Of a stretch of 64,000 bases of DNA, positions 24,382 to 35,746 are shown piece after piece. The notes below the pieces were generated by a model. It worked only from the letters and a program-made list of their open reading frames with translations, was not told where the DNA came from and did not search any database. Both the position numbers and the translations under genes were made by a program. Position 1 is the stretch's first letter, and the number at the start of each line of letters is the position of its first letter. The stretch is taken from the NCBI GenBank assembly GCA_964519245.1, contig CAZFLK010000007.1:1-64000 (forward strand). The letters are read 5' to 3'. The DNA comes from JAYPEY01 sp964519245 (lineage in GTDB: Bacteria > Verrucomicrobiota > Verrucomicrobiia > Limisphaerales > JAYPEY01).

Positions 24382-27381
24382 TCATCGTTGAACAGTAATC
24401 CGCGCATTCTCGATCCGTTGTTGGTTTCCGAGTTCGAAGAAGTCCTGATCCGACTGGGTTCCGATGGTGTAGGAGGTCTCAGTCGTTTCCAAAACGAGCG
24501 GTCTGCCGGAAATGGGATTGATTGGAATGGCCTTGAGGTAGAGCGGGTAGAGCTCTTCCAGTGTCCGGGGCGAACGGCCTTCATGATCGAGGCGGTAGCG
24601 TTCGGTCGCGACCGCCGCGATGCAAAGATTGAGCCGAAGTTCACTGTCGTAGAACGCGGTTATCGCGTTGTTGAAGGCTCGGAAGAGCATGTAGGGGAAG
24701 TTTCCCGGCTCTTGCTCGTTCAGAAGGCGATCGGCCGCGTCCCATCGCGCTGGCGACGGGTCCGTCGCCAGCGCCGCGGCCGCTTGCGCCAGGTCCAGTG
24801 TCTGCAATCGCATTCGCTCGACGCCGCCTGTCAGGCGGAAGAGGCCGAAGCGAAGCTTCTCCTTCAGCGGCACGCGGCTGCTTGAACTATAGAAGAGATC
24901 CGCCAGCAGTTCATCCGGATCCTGCAATTCGAGGAACTCCAGGAGTCGCGCGCAAATGCATTCGACACGAGTCTCCCTGTAATCAGGGCCCTCGGCGCGG
25001 AGCTTCAGAAGCTCCTGTTGAAGGGCATCCAGGCGGGTGCGATCCGGCGACCCGAGGTCCAGCGCGCGGGGAATATCGCTGTGGAGACGGGTGATCTGTC
25101 CGTTGCGGAACTTGGTCCACAACAGGCTGCCGGTCTGCGAACGGAGCGAGCCGTGCTGGATCATCTGAAACAAGCAGTCGTAGGCCGCGTTCCGGTTGCC
25201 GTCCTCCACGGAGATGTAAAAGGCGGCGCGAAGCAGTTGGTCCAGGTTCGCCAAGCCGCGCACCCGGGAAGAGTTGTAACTTTCCGTCTCGGGCGGAAAG
25301 GCTGAGCCGGTGACCGGCAGCGCGCGTTGCAGCGTCGTCAGCGCAGGGCGATTGGTTTCGACATGGCCGCGCAGCAGGGCCAGAGACTCGGCGCGGCGTT
25401 TCGCCTTCACGTTTGGGGACTCCAGATCGCGAATGGCCCGCCGAAGCAGGATCGTTGGTTGGAATTGATTGTAAGCGTCCTGTATCGCGGTGGGCTGATC
25501 GGTCGGCAGTCGGGCCACGACCTTGGCGTAGAGTCCGTCGAGAGTTGTTGCCACACCGTTCTGGTGAAGGCGCGCGACGCGTTGCTGATACTCCCGATGC
25601 ATGAGCCAGCGGTTGCCGAGGACGACCAACGCGATCACCGCGGCCGGCGCGGCCCAACGCAGGAACCTGCGGCGCCAGAGTCGGGTGAGCAGCGAGTCGC
25701 CCTTGCTCGGGAATGCCGACGCTTTTGCGGGTTGCGGTTTATGTGGTTCGTCGAGCGTCCCGGTTGCGGCGAGTTGGAAGGCCTGGGGAATGCGGCCTTT
25801 GGCTTTGCGGACGTAGAGGACATTGGAGCCCGCCGCGATGCACGCGAAGAGAACAACCCAGCCGGAGGGTGACATGTGCTTGAAGACGACCATCCCGAAC
25901 AACTCCAGGATGAACAGGATCACAAAGGCCAGGGACAGGAAGAACCAGGGTCGGGCGAGTACACGCACCAATCCGAAGCTGGCCATCGGTGAATCGGGTT
26001 TGTTGCGCAGGCCAAACCACATGCCGACCCAGGCCAGCGCGATCCAGAGCGAGATGTTGGCCATGGTGTAGTAGAGAAACACCCAGAAGATCGTGGCGGG
26101 CGCGGCCTCACGGGCCATGCCGCGGCTGTCGGCGTGCATGGCCATGATCAGCAACGTGAGGGCGAAGTTGACGCCCGTGGAGGCCAGCAACACGGGGCCG
26201 AACTGTCGCCGCAGCGCCATCCAGAGCCCGCTGAGAATCCGGGGCAGGCCGACCGGGGCGCAGAGGATCATCTCCAGGGAGCCCAGTTTGCGTTCTTCGA
26301 CCAGCTGGATTCCCGCCGCCTGGTTGAGCTTCGCCCAGATGCCGAAGTCGAACATCAGCGCGGCGAACCAGAAGAATGGCAACGGCGAATCATGATGACC
26401 CAGAAGGGCCCAGGCGAAGGCCAGCAAGCCGTAGATCAGCGCGAAGTAGATCCAGTAACCGGTGGAGCGAAATCGATCCCGCGAGTTCAACCAGCAGATC
26501 GGATTCTGATCCAGCAGCGTGGCCCGATAAACGGGGTCGCGACTGGCCGACTTGAAATCCCAGTTCTGAAATTCCTTCAAGCGCCGCTGTTTCTTCGTCT
26601 GGTTGGGCTTGTCCTGCCAATTGCCGCGGACGGAGCGTATCGCCGCCATGAGGAACCAAACGCCTGAAAGGAACGAAACGCACAGCGAAGCCCAGTAGAT
26701 GCCATCGCCCTGGCTGGCGTCCTCAAAATGTTGGATTGGAAAGAAGGGCGTGATGGATCCCGCGACCAGGCCGATGGTCGGCAGCTTGTATTCCTCGGCC
26801 AGGAGATTGGCCAGGAACGGCGCCACCACGCCCAACGCGAACACCAGCGTTCCGGCCAGAAAGGCGGAGGCGGCCAGCTGCAGCCGCTTCGAGGAGATAT
26901 ACATGCCGAGGCAGGCCGACACGAACAAGGCATTGACCAGCCCCAGCCCAATGCGCGCGAATTCTCCCATCGTGACGCCGCCCAGGAGCAGGCAAAGCGC
27001 GAACACCGGCAGGATCGCCAGCAAGCCCTCGAAGGTGCGCAGCGACCGCGCAAACAATTTGGCGAAGACGATCTGCCCCCCGCGAAGCGAGGTCAGGAAA
27101 AGCAGGCTGAGCGTCCCCTGGTCGCGCTCATCCCGGATCGCCCCCAACGTCAGGGAAAAGCCCATCATCAGGCAGTAGCCATAGGCGGCCACCGACACCA
27201 TGGTCAGCAATTCCTTCCCGCCCCCGGCGGCAATCGTCAGGTGGCTCATCACCACCAGCGCGACGGAGACGCCCACCAGCGCAATCAAGCCCATCAGGAA
27301 ACGAAGTTGATGCGTCCGCTTGGATCGCGAGGCGACCAGCAACTCCCGGTGCAGGACCGGTCTGGCGGGGATGAAATTCAA
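24382..27381 (-). CDS. ABC-2-type permease fused to a large extracytoplasmic domain
   Basis: A 999-residue protein. The first 530 residues have about twelve hydrophobic segments in two blocks; the first contains GAIRDERDQGTLSLLFLTSL and the second QLVEERKLGSLEMILCAP, both the conserved cytoplasmic element of ABC-2 permeases, so two permease halves are joined in one chain. After a further membrane segment near 590 comes a 380-residue soluble domain, ending with RYRLDHEGRSPRTLEELYP and YLKAIPINPISGRPL, a motif shared with the C-terminal part of type II pseudopilins. No ATPase gene is adjacent. It is divergent from the sigma-factor gene. Confidence 0.82.
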   Translation of the reverse strand: MNFIPARPVLHRELLVASRSKRTHQLRFLMGLIALVGVSVALVVMSHLTIAAGGGKELLTMVSVAAYGYCLMMGFSLTLGAIRDERDQGTLSLLFLTSLRGGQIVFAKLFARSLRTFEGLLAILPVFALCLLLGGVTMGEFARIGLGLVNALFVSACLGMYISSKRLQLAASAFLAGTLVFALGVVAPFLANLLAEEYKLPTIGLVAGSITPFFPIQHFEDASQGDGIYWASLCVSFLSGVWFLMAAIRSVRGNWQDKPNQTKKQRRLKEFQNWDFKSASRDPVYRATLLDQNPICWLNSRDRFRSTGYWIYFALIYGLLAFAWALLGHHDSPLPFFWFAALMFDFGIWAKLNQAAGIQLVEERKLGSLEMILCAPVGLPRILSGLWMALRRQFGPVLLASTGVNFALTLLIMAMHADSRGMAREAAPATIFWVFLYYTMANISLWIALAWVGMWFGLRNKPDSPMASFGLVRVLARPWFFLSLAFVILFILELFGMVVFKHMSPSGWVVLFACIAAGSNVLYVRKAKGRIPQAFQLAATGTLDEPHKPQPAKASAFPSKGDSLLTRLWRRRFLRWAAPAAVIALVVLGNRWLMHREYQQRVARLHQNGVATTLDGLYAKVVARLPTDQPTAIQDAYNQFQPTILLRRAIRDLESPNVKAKRRAESLALLRGHVETNRPALTTLQRALPVTGSAFPPETESYNSSRVRGLANLDQLLRAAFYISVEDGNRNAAYDCLFQMIQHGSLRSQTGSLLWTKFRNGQITRLHSDIPRALDLGSPDRTRLDALQQELLKLRAEGPDYRETRVECICARLLEFLELQDPDELLADLFYSSSSRVPLKEKLRFGLFRLTGGVERMRLQTLDLAQAAAALATDPSPARWDAADRLLNEQEPGNFPYMLFRAFNNAITAFYDSELRLNLCIAAVATERYRLDHEGRSPRTLEELYPLYLKAIPINPISGRPLVLETTETSYTIGTQSDQDFFELGNQQRIENARITVQR

Positions 27382-27638
27382 ACGGGGATTCCTTTCGCCG
27401 GGATCTTCCAGAGCCCGGCCGAAAGTTCAAGCGCCGCGAATGGGGCGTCCCATGCGCTTGCCGGGGGCTTCCGGGCGCTTCAATGTGTCAACTGCTTCCC
27501 GAGCTCCTTCAAGAAAAGTTCACAAATCGATTAACAAACCTTCCGGATTCCCGTCGTGCAGGATGAGCGCCCGATTTCGCAACGCGATGTTTGACCAGAT
27601 CGTTGAGCCGCAGGGATCGGATCGGGCAGATCAGTGAA

Positions 27639-28235
27639 ATGACCCCGGAGCAATCAGCGCTCGCCATGTCAGGCAACGATGGGCCCAACACGCCGGAAGC
27701 GGTCGAGCTGGAACGATTGTTCCTCGAGCTCGAGTCGCCCTTGCCCGGCTATGCGCTCAAGCTCGTCCAGCGTCCGGATACGGCGCAGGATCTCGTTCAG
27801 GAAGCATTCATGAGATTGCACGCCAGATTCCACGAAGTGAGACAGCCACGCCTGTGGCTCTACCGCGCCGTGCACAACCTCGCGATGAATCACCACCGCG
27901 CGGCACGGAAGATCGTCGCCATCGATTTCGAAGGCGACGGCGCGGATGCGGGCGGCACGTCGGAGGACACTCGCGTCGATGCCTCCACCCTGGCCGAACG
28001 TCTGCCGCCCGACGAACAGGCCGCCCACAACGAAGCCGTCGAGCAAGCGCGCCAGGAGTTGGCGGGCCTGGATCCCCGGGCGCGGGAATTGATTCGTCTC
28101 AAGTTCGAGGAAGGCATGTCCTACAAGCAGATGAGCGAACGCACCGGCCTCAGCGTGGGTTACGTGGGGAATCTCCTGCATCACGCCATCCAGCAACTCG
28201 CCCGGGCCATGGAACGGAAAGGAGGAACGCGATGA
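27639..28235 (+). CDS. ECF-type RNA polymerase sigma factor
   Basis: A 198-residue sigma-70 family protein. Region 2 covers about 20-90 (YALKLVQRPDTAQDLVQEAF, then LWLYRAVHNLAMNHHR) and region 4 about 140-190 (LDPRARELIRLKFEEGMSY, then LSVGYVGNLLHHAIQQLARAM). The ATG at 27639 is chosen; ATG at 27666 is also possible. The gene overlaps the following VWA/anti-sigma gene by ATGA (28232-28235), the classical arrangement for a sigma factor and its membrane-bound controller. The 257-bp upstream region, shared with the divergent permease gene, contains an A+T-rich part around 27515-27545 and should hold both promoters. Confidence 0.92.
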   Translation: MTPEQSALAMSGNDGPNTPEAVELERLFLELESPLPGYALKLVQRPDTAQDLVQEAFMRLHARFHEVRQPRLWLYRAVHNLAMNHHRAARKIVAIDFEGDGADAGGTSEDTRVDASTLAERLPPDEQAAHNEAVEQARQELAGLDPRARELIRLKFEEGMSYKQMSERTGLSVGYVGNLLHHAIQQLARAMERKGGTR

Positions 28236-31200
28236 GGGGCGCAGATCCATTCGCAAACGACCGTCGCGTCGAAATGGAGGCGCGCATCACCGCGTTGTTG
28301 CTCGGCGAATACGAGGGCAGCGTCGCCGCCGACCTGGAAGACGCCATTGCCGCCGATCCCAACCTGCGGGCGTTGCGCGATCACTTGCAGAGCGCCATTG
28401 GATTGCTGGATGTCGTGTCGAAACCGGCGGCCGAGCTTCCCCTGGATGAGGACAAACGGGAGGCAATCCTGGCGCGCTTCAAGGAGCCCGTTCCCGAATT
28501 GGCCACACCGACGGAAGAATCGCGATCGGCGCGAAACGCCACGGTCAATCCGGCGCGAACAAGGCTCCAAGAATGGGCGCGTCCCCTCGGGTTGGCGGCC
28601 TGTCTGGGTGGCTTGCTGTTTGTGGGGGCGATCTCGTTGCATAGTCCGGCGAAGTCGTCGCGCATCAGCCGCATGGGCTTCCTGGTTGAAACAGCTCCGA
28701 CCTCGGCGGCCGTAACGGAGAAATCGAGCGACGAGAGTTCGCATTGGGCATGGCATGGCGGAGCTGAGCCGCCGGTCAACGAGCCTCACTATGCGGGCAC
28801 GCGCCTCATCGCCGTCGCTGAGTTGAACGATCGGGATGGCGCGACGCCAGTTGCGAAGGCCCGGCCCCAAGGACTTTTTCTTCCCGCGTCGGCAGCCAAA
28901 CCCCCAACTCAGAATGCCAACATCAGCCCCAAGTCCGGGGCCGATCGCGATGATGTCGTCGCTGCGAACGACACCGTCCGTTCCACGATCGCGGCCTCGG
29001 AAATTTTCGGCAACGCTTCGCGCGACCCAGCCCCAGGAAGCGTGGCGCTGGGCTTGAGTGAAGCGCAACCCGGGGTCTTCTTCGATACGGACGGCGGCCA
29101 AATCGAGGAACTGAAATCCGGGCTCGTGGGCAAGAGTTTTGCCATGGACGCTGAGGGCCGCGCCGCCGCTGACCTCGACTTGTTTGCCCGCAACTCGAAT
29201 CGGGAGGCGTTCGGCCTCAACCCTGACGATGGCCTTCAAGCCGCCAACGAAACCGGGAAGACTCGCAGCTGGGGCGTTCAACGCAACCTGGGTCGCGCGG
29301 CTGGCGACGACCGGACGTTGAATGACCTGGCGTTGATCCAGGACAAGCAGGCGTCGATTCAAGTGTACCGGATCAATGGCTCCGATGGCGCGGTCACGGT
29401 CGAGTTCGACGGTTTTGCCGGCGGCGAGATGGCCGGCAAGGAAGTTGACGCGCGTTTCGGGGCTGTGGAGCCCAAGCCGGAGCCTCGGCCCGCCTACGCG
29501 AAGTTTGATGATGAACTGTCGACGGTCCCAAACGAAAAGAGCCCCACGCCCCAGATCGTCGCCGCGAGCGCGTTGCCCCTCAACGGGCGCGAGAAAGAGC
29601 TGCGCGAACAGGGTCCAGCGAGTGTCGACACCGGTGGACACGCGACCTTTCTGAATGGGATCATCGCATCCGGCGATTCCGGGCATCCGGCCGTTGCCGG
29701 TGATGACCTGGCGGCTGTTCGCGGGTTGGCCTCTCAGCCGCAGATTGCCGCGATGGACCTTGATGATCCCGGCCCCTTTGTTCCGCAGGCGCAGGCGGTC
29801 CCACCGCAGCCAGCGCAGGGGGTCAATCCGCCCCAAGCGATGGGGAATCCGGCGTTGCTCGGCGACCTCCCGTTGATGGGCCGATTGTTCCGCTCCGGTT
29901 CTCAGATCGGAATCGGCGGCGGCGGCGGCGGCCAAGTAGCGCAGGCGTCCCCGCCTGCGGGTTCCCCAGGCGTCCCCGCCCGGAGCTTCGACAATGGCGG
30001 CGGGACGCCGCCCGAACCCGCAGCCGGGACGGCTGCGCTACAGTACACTGACGACGTCGCCGCGCTGATCCAGGACGGCAAGACGCTCTACGAAATGCGG
30101 CTCCTCGATGAATCGAAGAAGAAGCTCAACGAAGCGGTCGCCAAGGATCCGAACGCCAAGGCGGCGCACTACTACCTCTCGCTTGTCCAGGAGGAGGAAT
30201 ACGGGGAGGAAGCCCGCAAGCGCGATGCCATGCAGAAGGATCGCCTGGCGTCGGTGAATGATGCCTGGAAAAAGGGACGATCGCTCAAGAGCAAGGCCCT
30301 GCCGGAACCGAATCCTTACTTTCGGACGAACACCGTGGTCACAACGACACGCGATACCCGCCCCCACCCATTCCCTTCCCAGCCCCGCGCCAAGCCAAAC
30401 CCCATTGTTGTCACCAAGCAGAACGCCTTCTCCACCTTCTCGCTCAACGTCAGCGATGTTTCGTTCAAGCTGGCGGCGGCGAGCCTGGAACAGGGAAAAC
30501 TGCCGGACCCTGGCTCCGTGCGCAGCGAAGAGTTCGTCAATGCCTTCGACTACCGCGACCCCGCGCCAACCGGCGATGAGAAGCTGGCCTTTGCCTGGGA
30601 GCGGGCGCGCGATCCCTTCGCCCACAACCGCGACCTGATCCGCTTCTCCGTGCAGACCGCCGCCGCGGGCCGCGAACCGGGCCGCGCGCTGAACCTCGTC
30701 GTCCTGCTCGACAACTCCGGCTCCATGGAGCGCGTGGATCGCGTGATGATCGTGCGCCAGGCCCTGCGCGTCTTGTCTCAACAATTGACCGACGCCGACA
30801 CGATCAGCGTCGTTGCCTTCGCTCGCACCCCTCGGTTGGTGGTCGACGGTCTCGCCGGCAACCGGACGGACGAACTCTTGGAGCGCATCCTCCATCTGTA
30901 TCCGCAAGGCGGCACGAATCTGGAGGCGGCCATGGATCTCGCCTACGAGATCGCTCAGAAGCGCTTCAGCGAACGGGGGAACAATCGCGTCATCCTGTTG
31001 ACCGACGGCGCGGCGAACCTGGGCAATGTCGATCCCGTGGCCTTGAAACAAAAGGTGGAGACATTCCGCGGCAAGGGCGTGGCGTTGGACGCTTTTGGCA
31101 TCGGCTGGGACGGCTACAACGACGCCCTGTTGGAAACACTCTCCCGCAATGGCGACGGCCGCTACGGCTTTCTCAACCAACCGGAAACCGTGAATGCGGA

Positions 31201-31729
31201 GTTTGCCGACCAACTGGCCGGGGCGTTGCGTGTCGCCGCGAAGAATGTGAAGGCGCAGATCGAGTTCAACCCCGCGCGGGTGGTCTCCTGGCGGCAGATC
31301 GGCTACGAGAAACATCAGCTGAAGAAGGAACAGTTTCGCGACAACCGGGTCGACGCCGCGGAGATCGGCGCGGCCGAAGCCGGCACGGCGCTCTATTCCA
31401 TCCAGGTTGACCCGCAGGGCTCGGGTCCGCTTGGCGTGGCGCGAATCCGCTTCCTGAATCCGGCGACGGGCGTCTATGAGGAGAAGGCCTGGCCGCTGGC
31501 TTATGAGAAGCAGGTTCCGTCCCTGGAGCAGGCGGCTCCGAGCCTGCGCTTGGCCGCCGGCGCGGCGCTGTTCGCGGAATGGCTCGCGCAGAGTCCCTAC
31601 GCGGCCGAAGTTTCACCGGAGGCGTTGGCGGGAATGCTGGGAGACGCGGCGGAACGATTGGCGCCCGACGCCCGGCCCGCCCGTCTCGCCGACATGATCC
31701 GCCAGGCTCGATTGATCGGCGCGCCCTGA
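28232..31729 (+). CDS. membrane anti-sigma/VWA protein with TPR module (YfbK-like)
   Basis: A 1165-residue protein. Residues 1-100 are soluble and acidic, like the cytoplasmic domain of PVC anti-sigma factors (EARITALLLGEYEG) but without zinc ligands. A single membrane segment lies at 118-136. A long low-complexity region (140-600) follows, containing near 544-553 a secretin-like string GDLPLMGRLFRS and then a stretch encoded by an inserted repeat. A TPR-like module (about 612-680, TLYEMRLLDESKKKLNEA) precedes the YfbK/VWA part. The MIDAS motif is Asp827-Asn-Ser-Gly-Ser831, with VILLTDGAANLG further on. It is translationally coupled to the sigma factor, so it probably controls it. Ligands are unknown. 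Confidence 0.85.
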   Translation: MRGADPFANDRRVEMEARITALLLGEYEGSVAADLEDAIAADPNLRALRDHLQSAIGLLDVVSKPAAELPLDEDKREAILARFKEPVPELATPTEESRSARNATVNPARTRLQEWARPLGLAACLGGLLFVGAISLHSPAKSSRISRMGFLVETAPTSAAVTEKSSDESSHWAWHGGAEPPVNEPHYAGTRLIAVAELNDRDGATPVAKARPQGLFLPASAAKPPTQNANISPKSGADRDDVVAANDTVRSTIAASEIFGNASRDPAPGSVALGLSEAQPGVFFDTDGGQIEELKSGLVGKSFAMDAEGRAAADLDLFARNSNREAFGLNPDDGLQAANETGKTRSWGVQRNLGRAAGDDRTLNDLALIQDKQASIQVYRINGSDGAVTVEFDGFAGGEMAGKEVDARFGAVEPKPEPRPAYAKFDDELSTVPNEKSPTPQIVAASALPLNGREKELREQGPASVDTGGHATFLNGIIASGDSGHPAVAGDDLAAVRGLASQPQIAAMDLDDPGPFVPQAQAVPPQPAQGVNPPQAMGNPALLGDLPLMGRLFRSGSQIGIGGGGGGQVAQASPPAGSPGVPARSFDNGGGTPPEPAAGTAALQYTDDVAALIQDGKTLYEMRLLDESKKKLNEAVAKDPNAKAAHYYLSLVQEEEYGEEARKRDAMQKDRLASVNDAWKKGRSLKSKALPEPNPYFRTNTVVTTTRDTRPHPFPSQPRAKPNPIVVTKQNAFSTFSLNVSDVSFKLAAASLEQGKLPDPGSVRSEEFVNAFDYRDPAPTGDEKLAFAWERARDPFAHNRDLIRFSVQTAAAGREPGRALNLVVLLDNSGSMERVDRVMIVRQALRVLSQQLTDADTISVVAFARTPRLVVDGLAGNRTDELLERILHLYPQGGTNLEAAMDLAYEIAQKRFSERGNNRVILLTDGAANLGNVDPVALKQKVETFRGKGVALDAFGIGWDGYNDALLETLSRNGDGRYGFLNQPETVNAEFADQLAGALRVAAKNVKAQIEFNPARVVSWRQIGYEKHQLKKEQFRDNRVDAAEIGAAEAGTALYSIQVDPQGSGPLGVARIRFLNPATGVYEEKAWPLAYEKQVPSLEQAAPSLRLAAGAALFAEWLAQSPYAAEVSPEALAGMLGDAAERLAPDARPARLADMIRQARLIGAP
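29936..30041. repeat. 106-bp inverted-repeat element inside the VWA coding sequence
   Basis: The left arm (29936-29961) and right arm (30017-30041) are near-perfect reverse complements: gtagcgcaggcgtccccgcc against gtagcgcagccgtcccggc, with one base length difference. Each arm is also internally palindromic. The reading frame is kept open, giving the Pro/Ala/Gly-rich linker between the secretin-like string and the TPR module. Architecture and outer-arm pattern resemble the intergenic hairpin repeats of this window. Confidence 0.8.
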
Positions 31730-31741
31730 GCCCGCCTCCGT

Positions 31742-34567
<2,826 letters not shown>

Positions 34568-34892
34568 AACGAAGTGGCGGCGCTTTTAACAGGGCCTCCC
34601 GGTCGTGGCAACCCCTTGTTCGCGGAATCTCTCGCAAATCCCCTCGATCCACGTTGCATTCCGAACCAGCCCAAACCCCTTCGTCGCGAATCCCTGCCGC
34701 CCCCGCAACCCAAGCGCGCCCTCGCCACAGGATCGCCGCCAACCGACCCCATTCAACAGACCGAAGCGCGGTGAAAACCAGCCCAGTCGCAAAGCGATAA
34801 CAAAAATGGCGCAATGTCGTGTTTGGGTAATCGTTTCCCGTTGAATCAACCTCATTTCCGCGTTCTCCTGTTTCCAACGAAGGAAGGAATCG
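34568..34892. other. intergenic region between topB and the prepilin gene
   Basis: A 325-bp divergent promoter region. I see no gene. Close to the prepilin start there is a clear ribosome binding site (AAGGAAGGA at about 34883-34891). The stretch from 34795 to 34860 is less GC-rich and is the likely promoter zone. Confidence 0.45.
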
Positions 34893-35705
34893 ATGGATCT
34901 GGGAATCAACAACAACAGCGACGCAACAGGCCGACGCGCCTTCACGATGATCGAGCTGATCCTCGTCATCGCGATCCTCGCTCTGCTCTCCGGATTGCTC
35001 CTCCCGGTGATCGGCAGGGCCAAACAGCGGGCCCGCACCGTTCAATGCATGGGCAACCTCCGGCAGCTGGGCTTCGCCATGATCGCCTACGCCCATGACC
35101 ATGACGACCAACTGCCGCCCCTCAACTCGGGTGGCCCCTGGCGCCACCCCGTCACCCCCCACAACCCCACCAACTGGTGGTACCGGATCCTCTCCAACGG
35201 CCAATACACCCCCGACAGCGACCACGAAACCGGCGTCTGGGTCTGCCCTAACGCAACCCTCGAACGAAACACCCAGACCAACCGCTGGGCCTGGGGCAAG
35301 AACCCGCTCGGCTACGGACCCCTCGAAAACACCAACACCACCCGCGGGCTCCGCTCCATCATCTACTGGGCCAAAAAGGGCGACGGCTCACGCGACGGCA
35401 GCGCCCGCCTCGGCCAAATCAAACGCCAACACCAACTCTGGCTCATCGGCGACGTCGGAACCCCACGCGATGAATCCCTCGACCTCCGGAACTTTCCCTA
35501 CGGCGGTTGGTACAAACTCGACGTCGCCAGCGTCGCTTTCCCGCCGAACAACCGAGGCATCTACGACCTCGCAACCCCCAAACAACCCGCCGTCCGCCAC
35601 AACCTCATGGCCAACATCTGCTTCGTCGACGGCCACGTCGAAACCTGGAACTACCGCAACCTCGCCTTCAGTACCAACGACATCTGGGGAATCAAGTCGT
35701 GGTAG
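34893..35705 (+). CDS. type II secretion/pilin-like prepilin of the H-X9-DG class
   Basis: A 270-residue pseudopilin. Residues 14-42 carry the prepilin peptidase motif and the hydrophobic helix (RRAFTMIELILVIAILALL); cleavage would fall between Ala16 and Phe17, with Glu21 at mature position 5. Near the C-terminus H-N-L-M-A-N-I-C-F-V-D-G is an exact H-X9-DG motif, the hallmark of the very abundant PVC prepilin-like proteins. Codon use is striking: nearly all third positions are C, with Asn, Thr, Pro and His codons dominating, unlike neighbouring genes. It starts the three-gene group of surface or secreted proteins up to 38542. A strong Shine-Dalgarno precedes the ATG. Confidence 0.9.
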   Translation: MDLGINNNSDATGRRAFTMIELILVIAILALLSGLLLPVIGRAKQRARTVQCMGNLRQLGFAMIAYAHDHDDQLPPLNSGGPWRHPVTPHNPTNWWYRILSNGQYTPDSDHETGVWVCPNATLERNTQTNRWAWGKNPLGYGPLENTNTTRGLRSIIYWAKKGDGSRDGSARLGQIKRQHQLWLIGDVGTPRDESLDLRNFPYGGWYKLDVASVAFPPNNRGIYDLATPKQPAVRHNLMANICFVDGHVETWNYRNLAFSTNDIWGIKSW

Positions 35706-35746
35706 GGAGGGGAGAGACAACAAAAACCCAAACAAGGAGACAAAAA

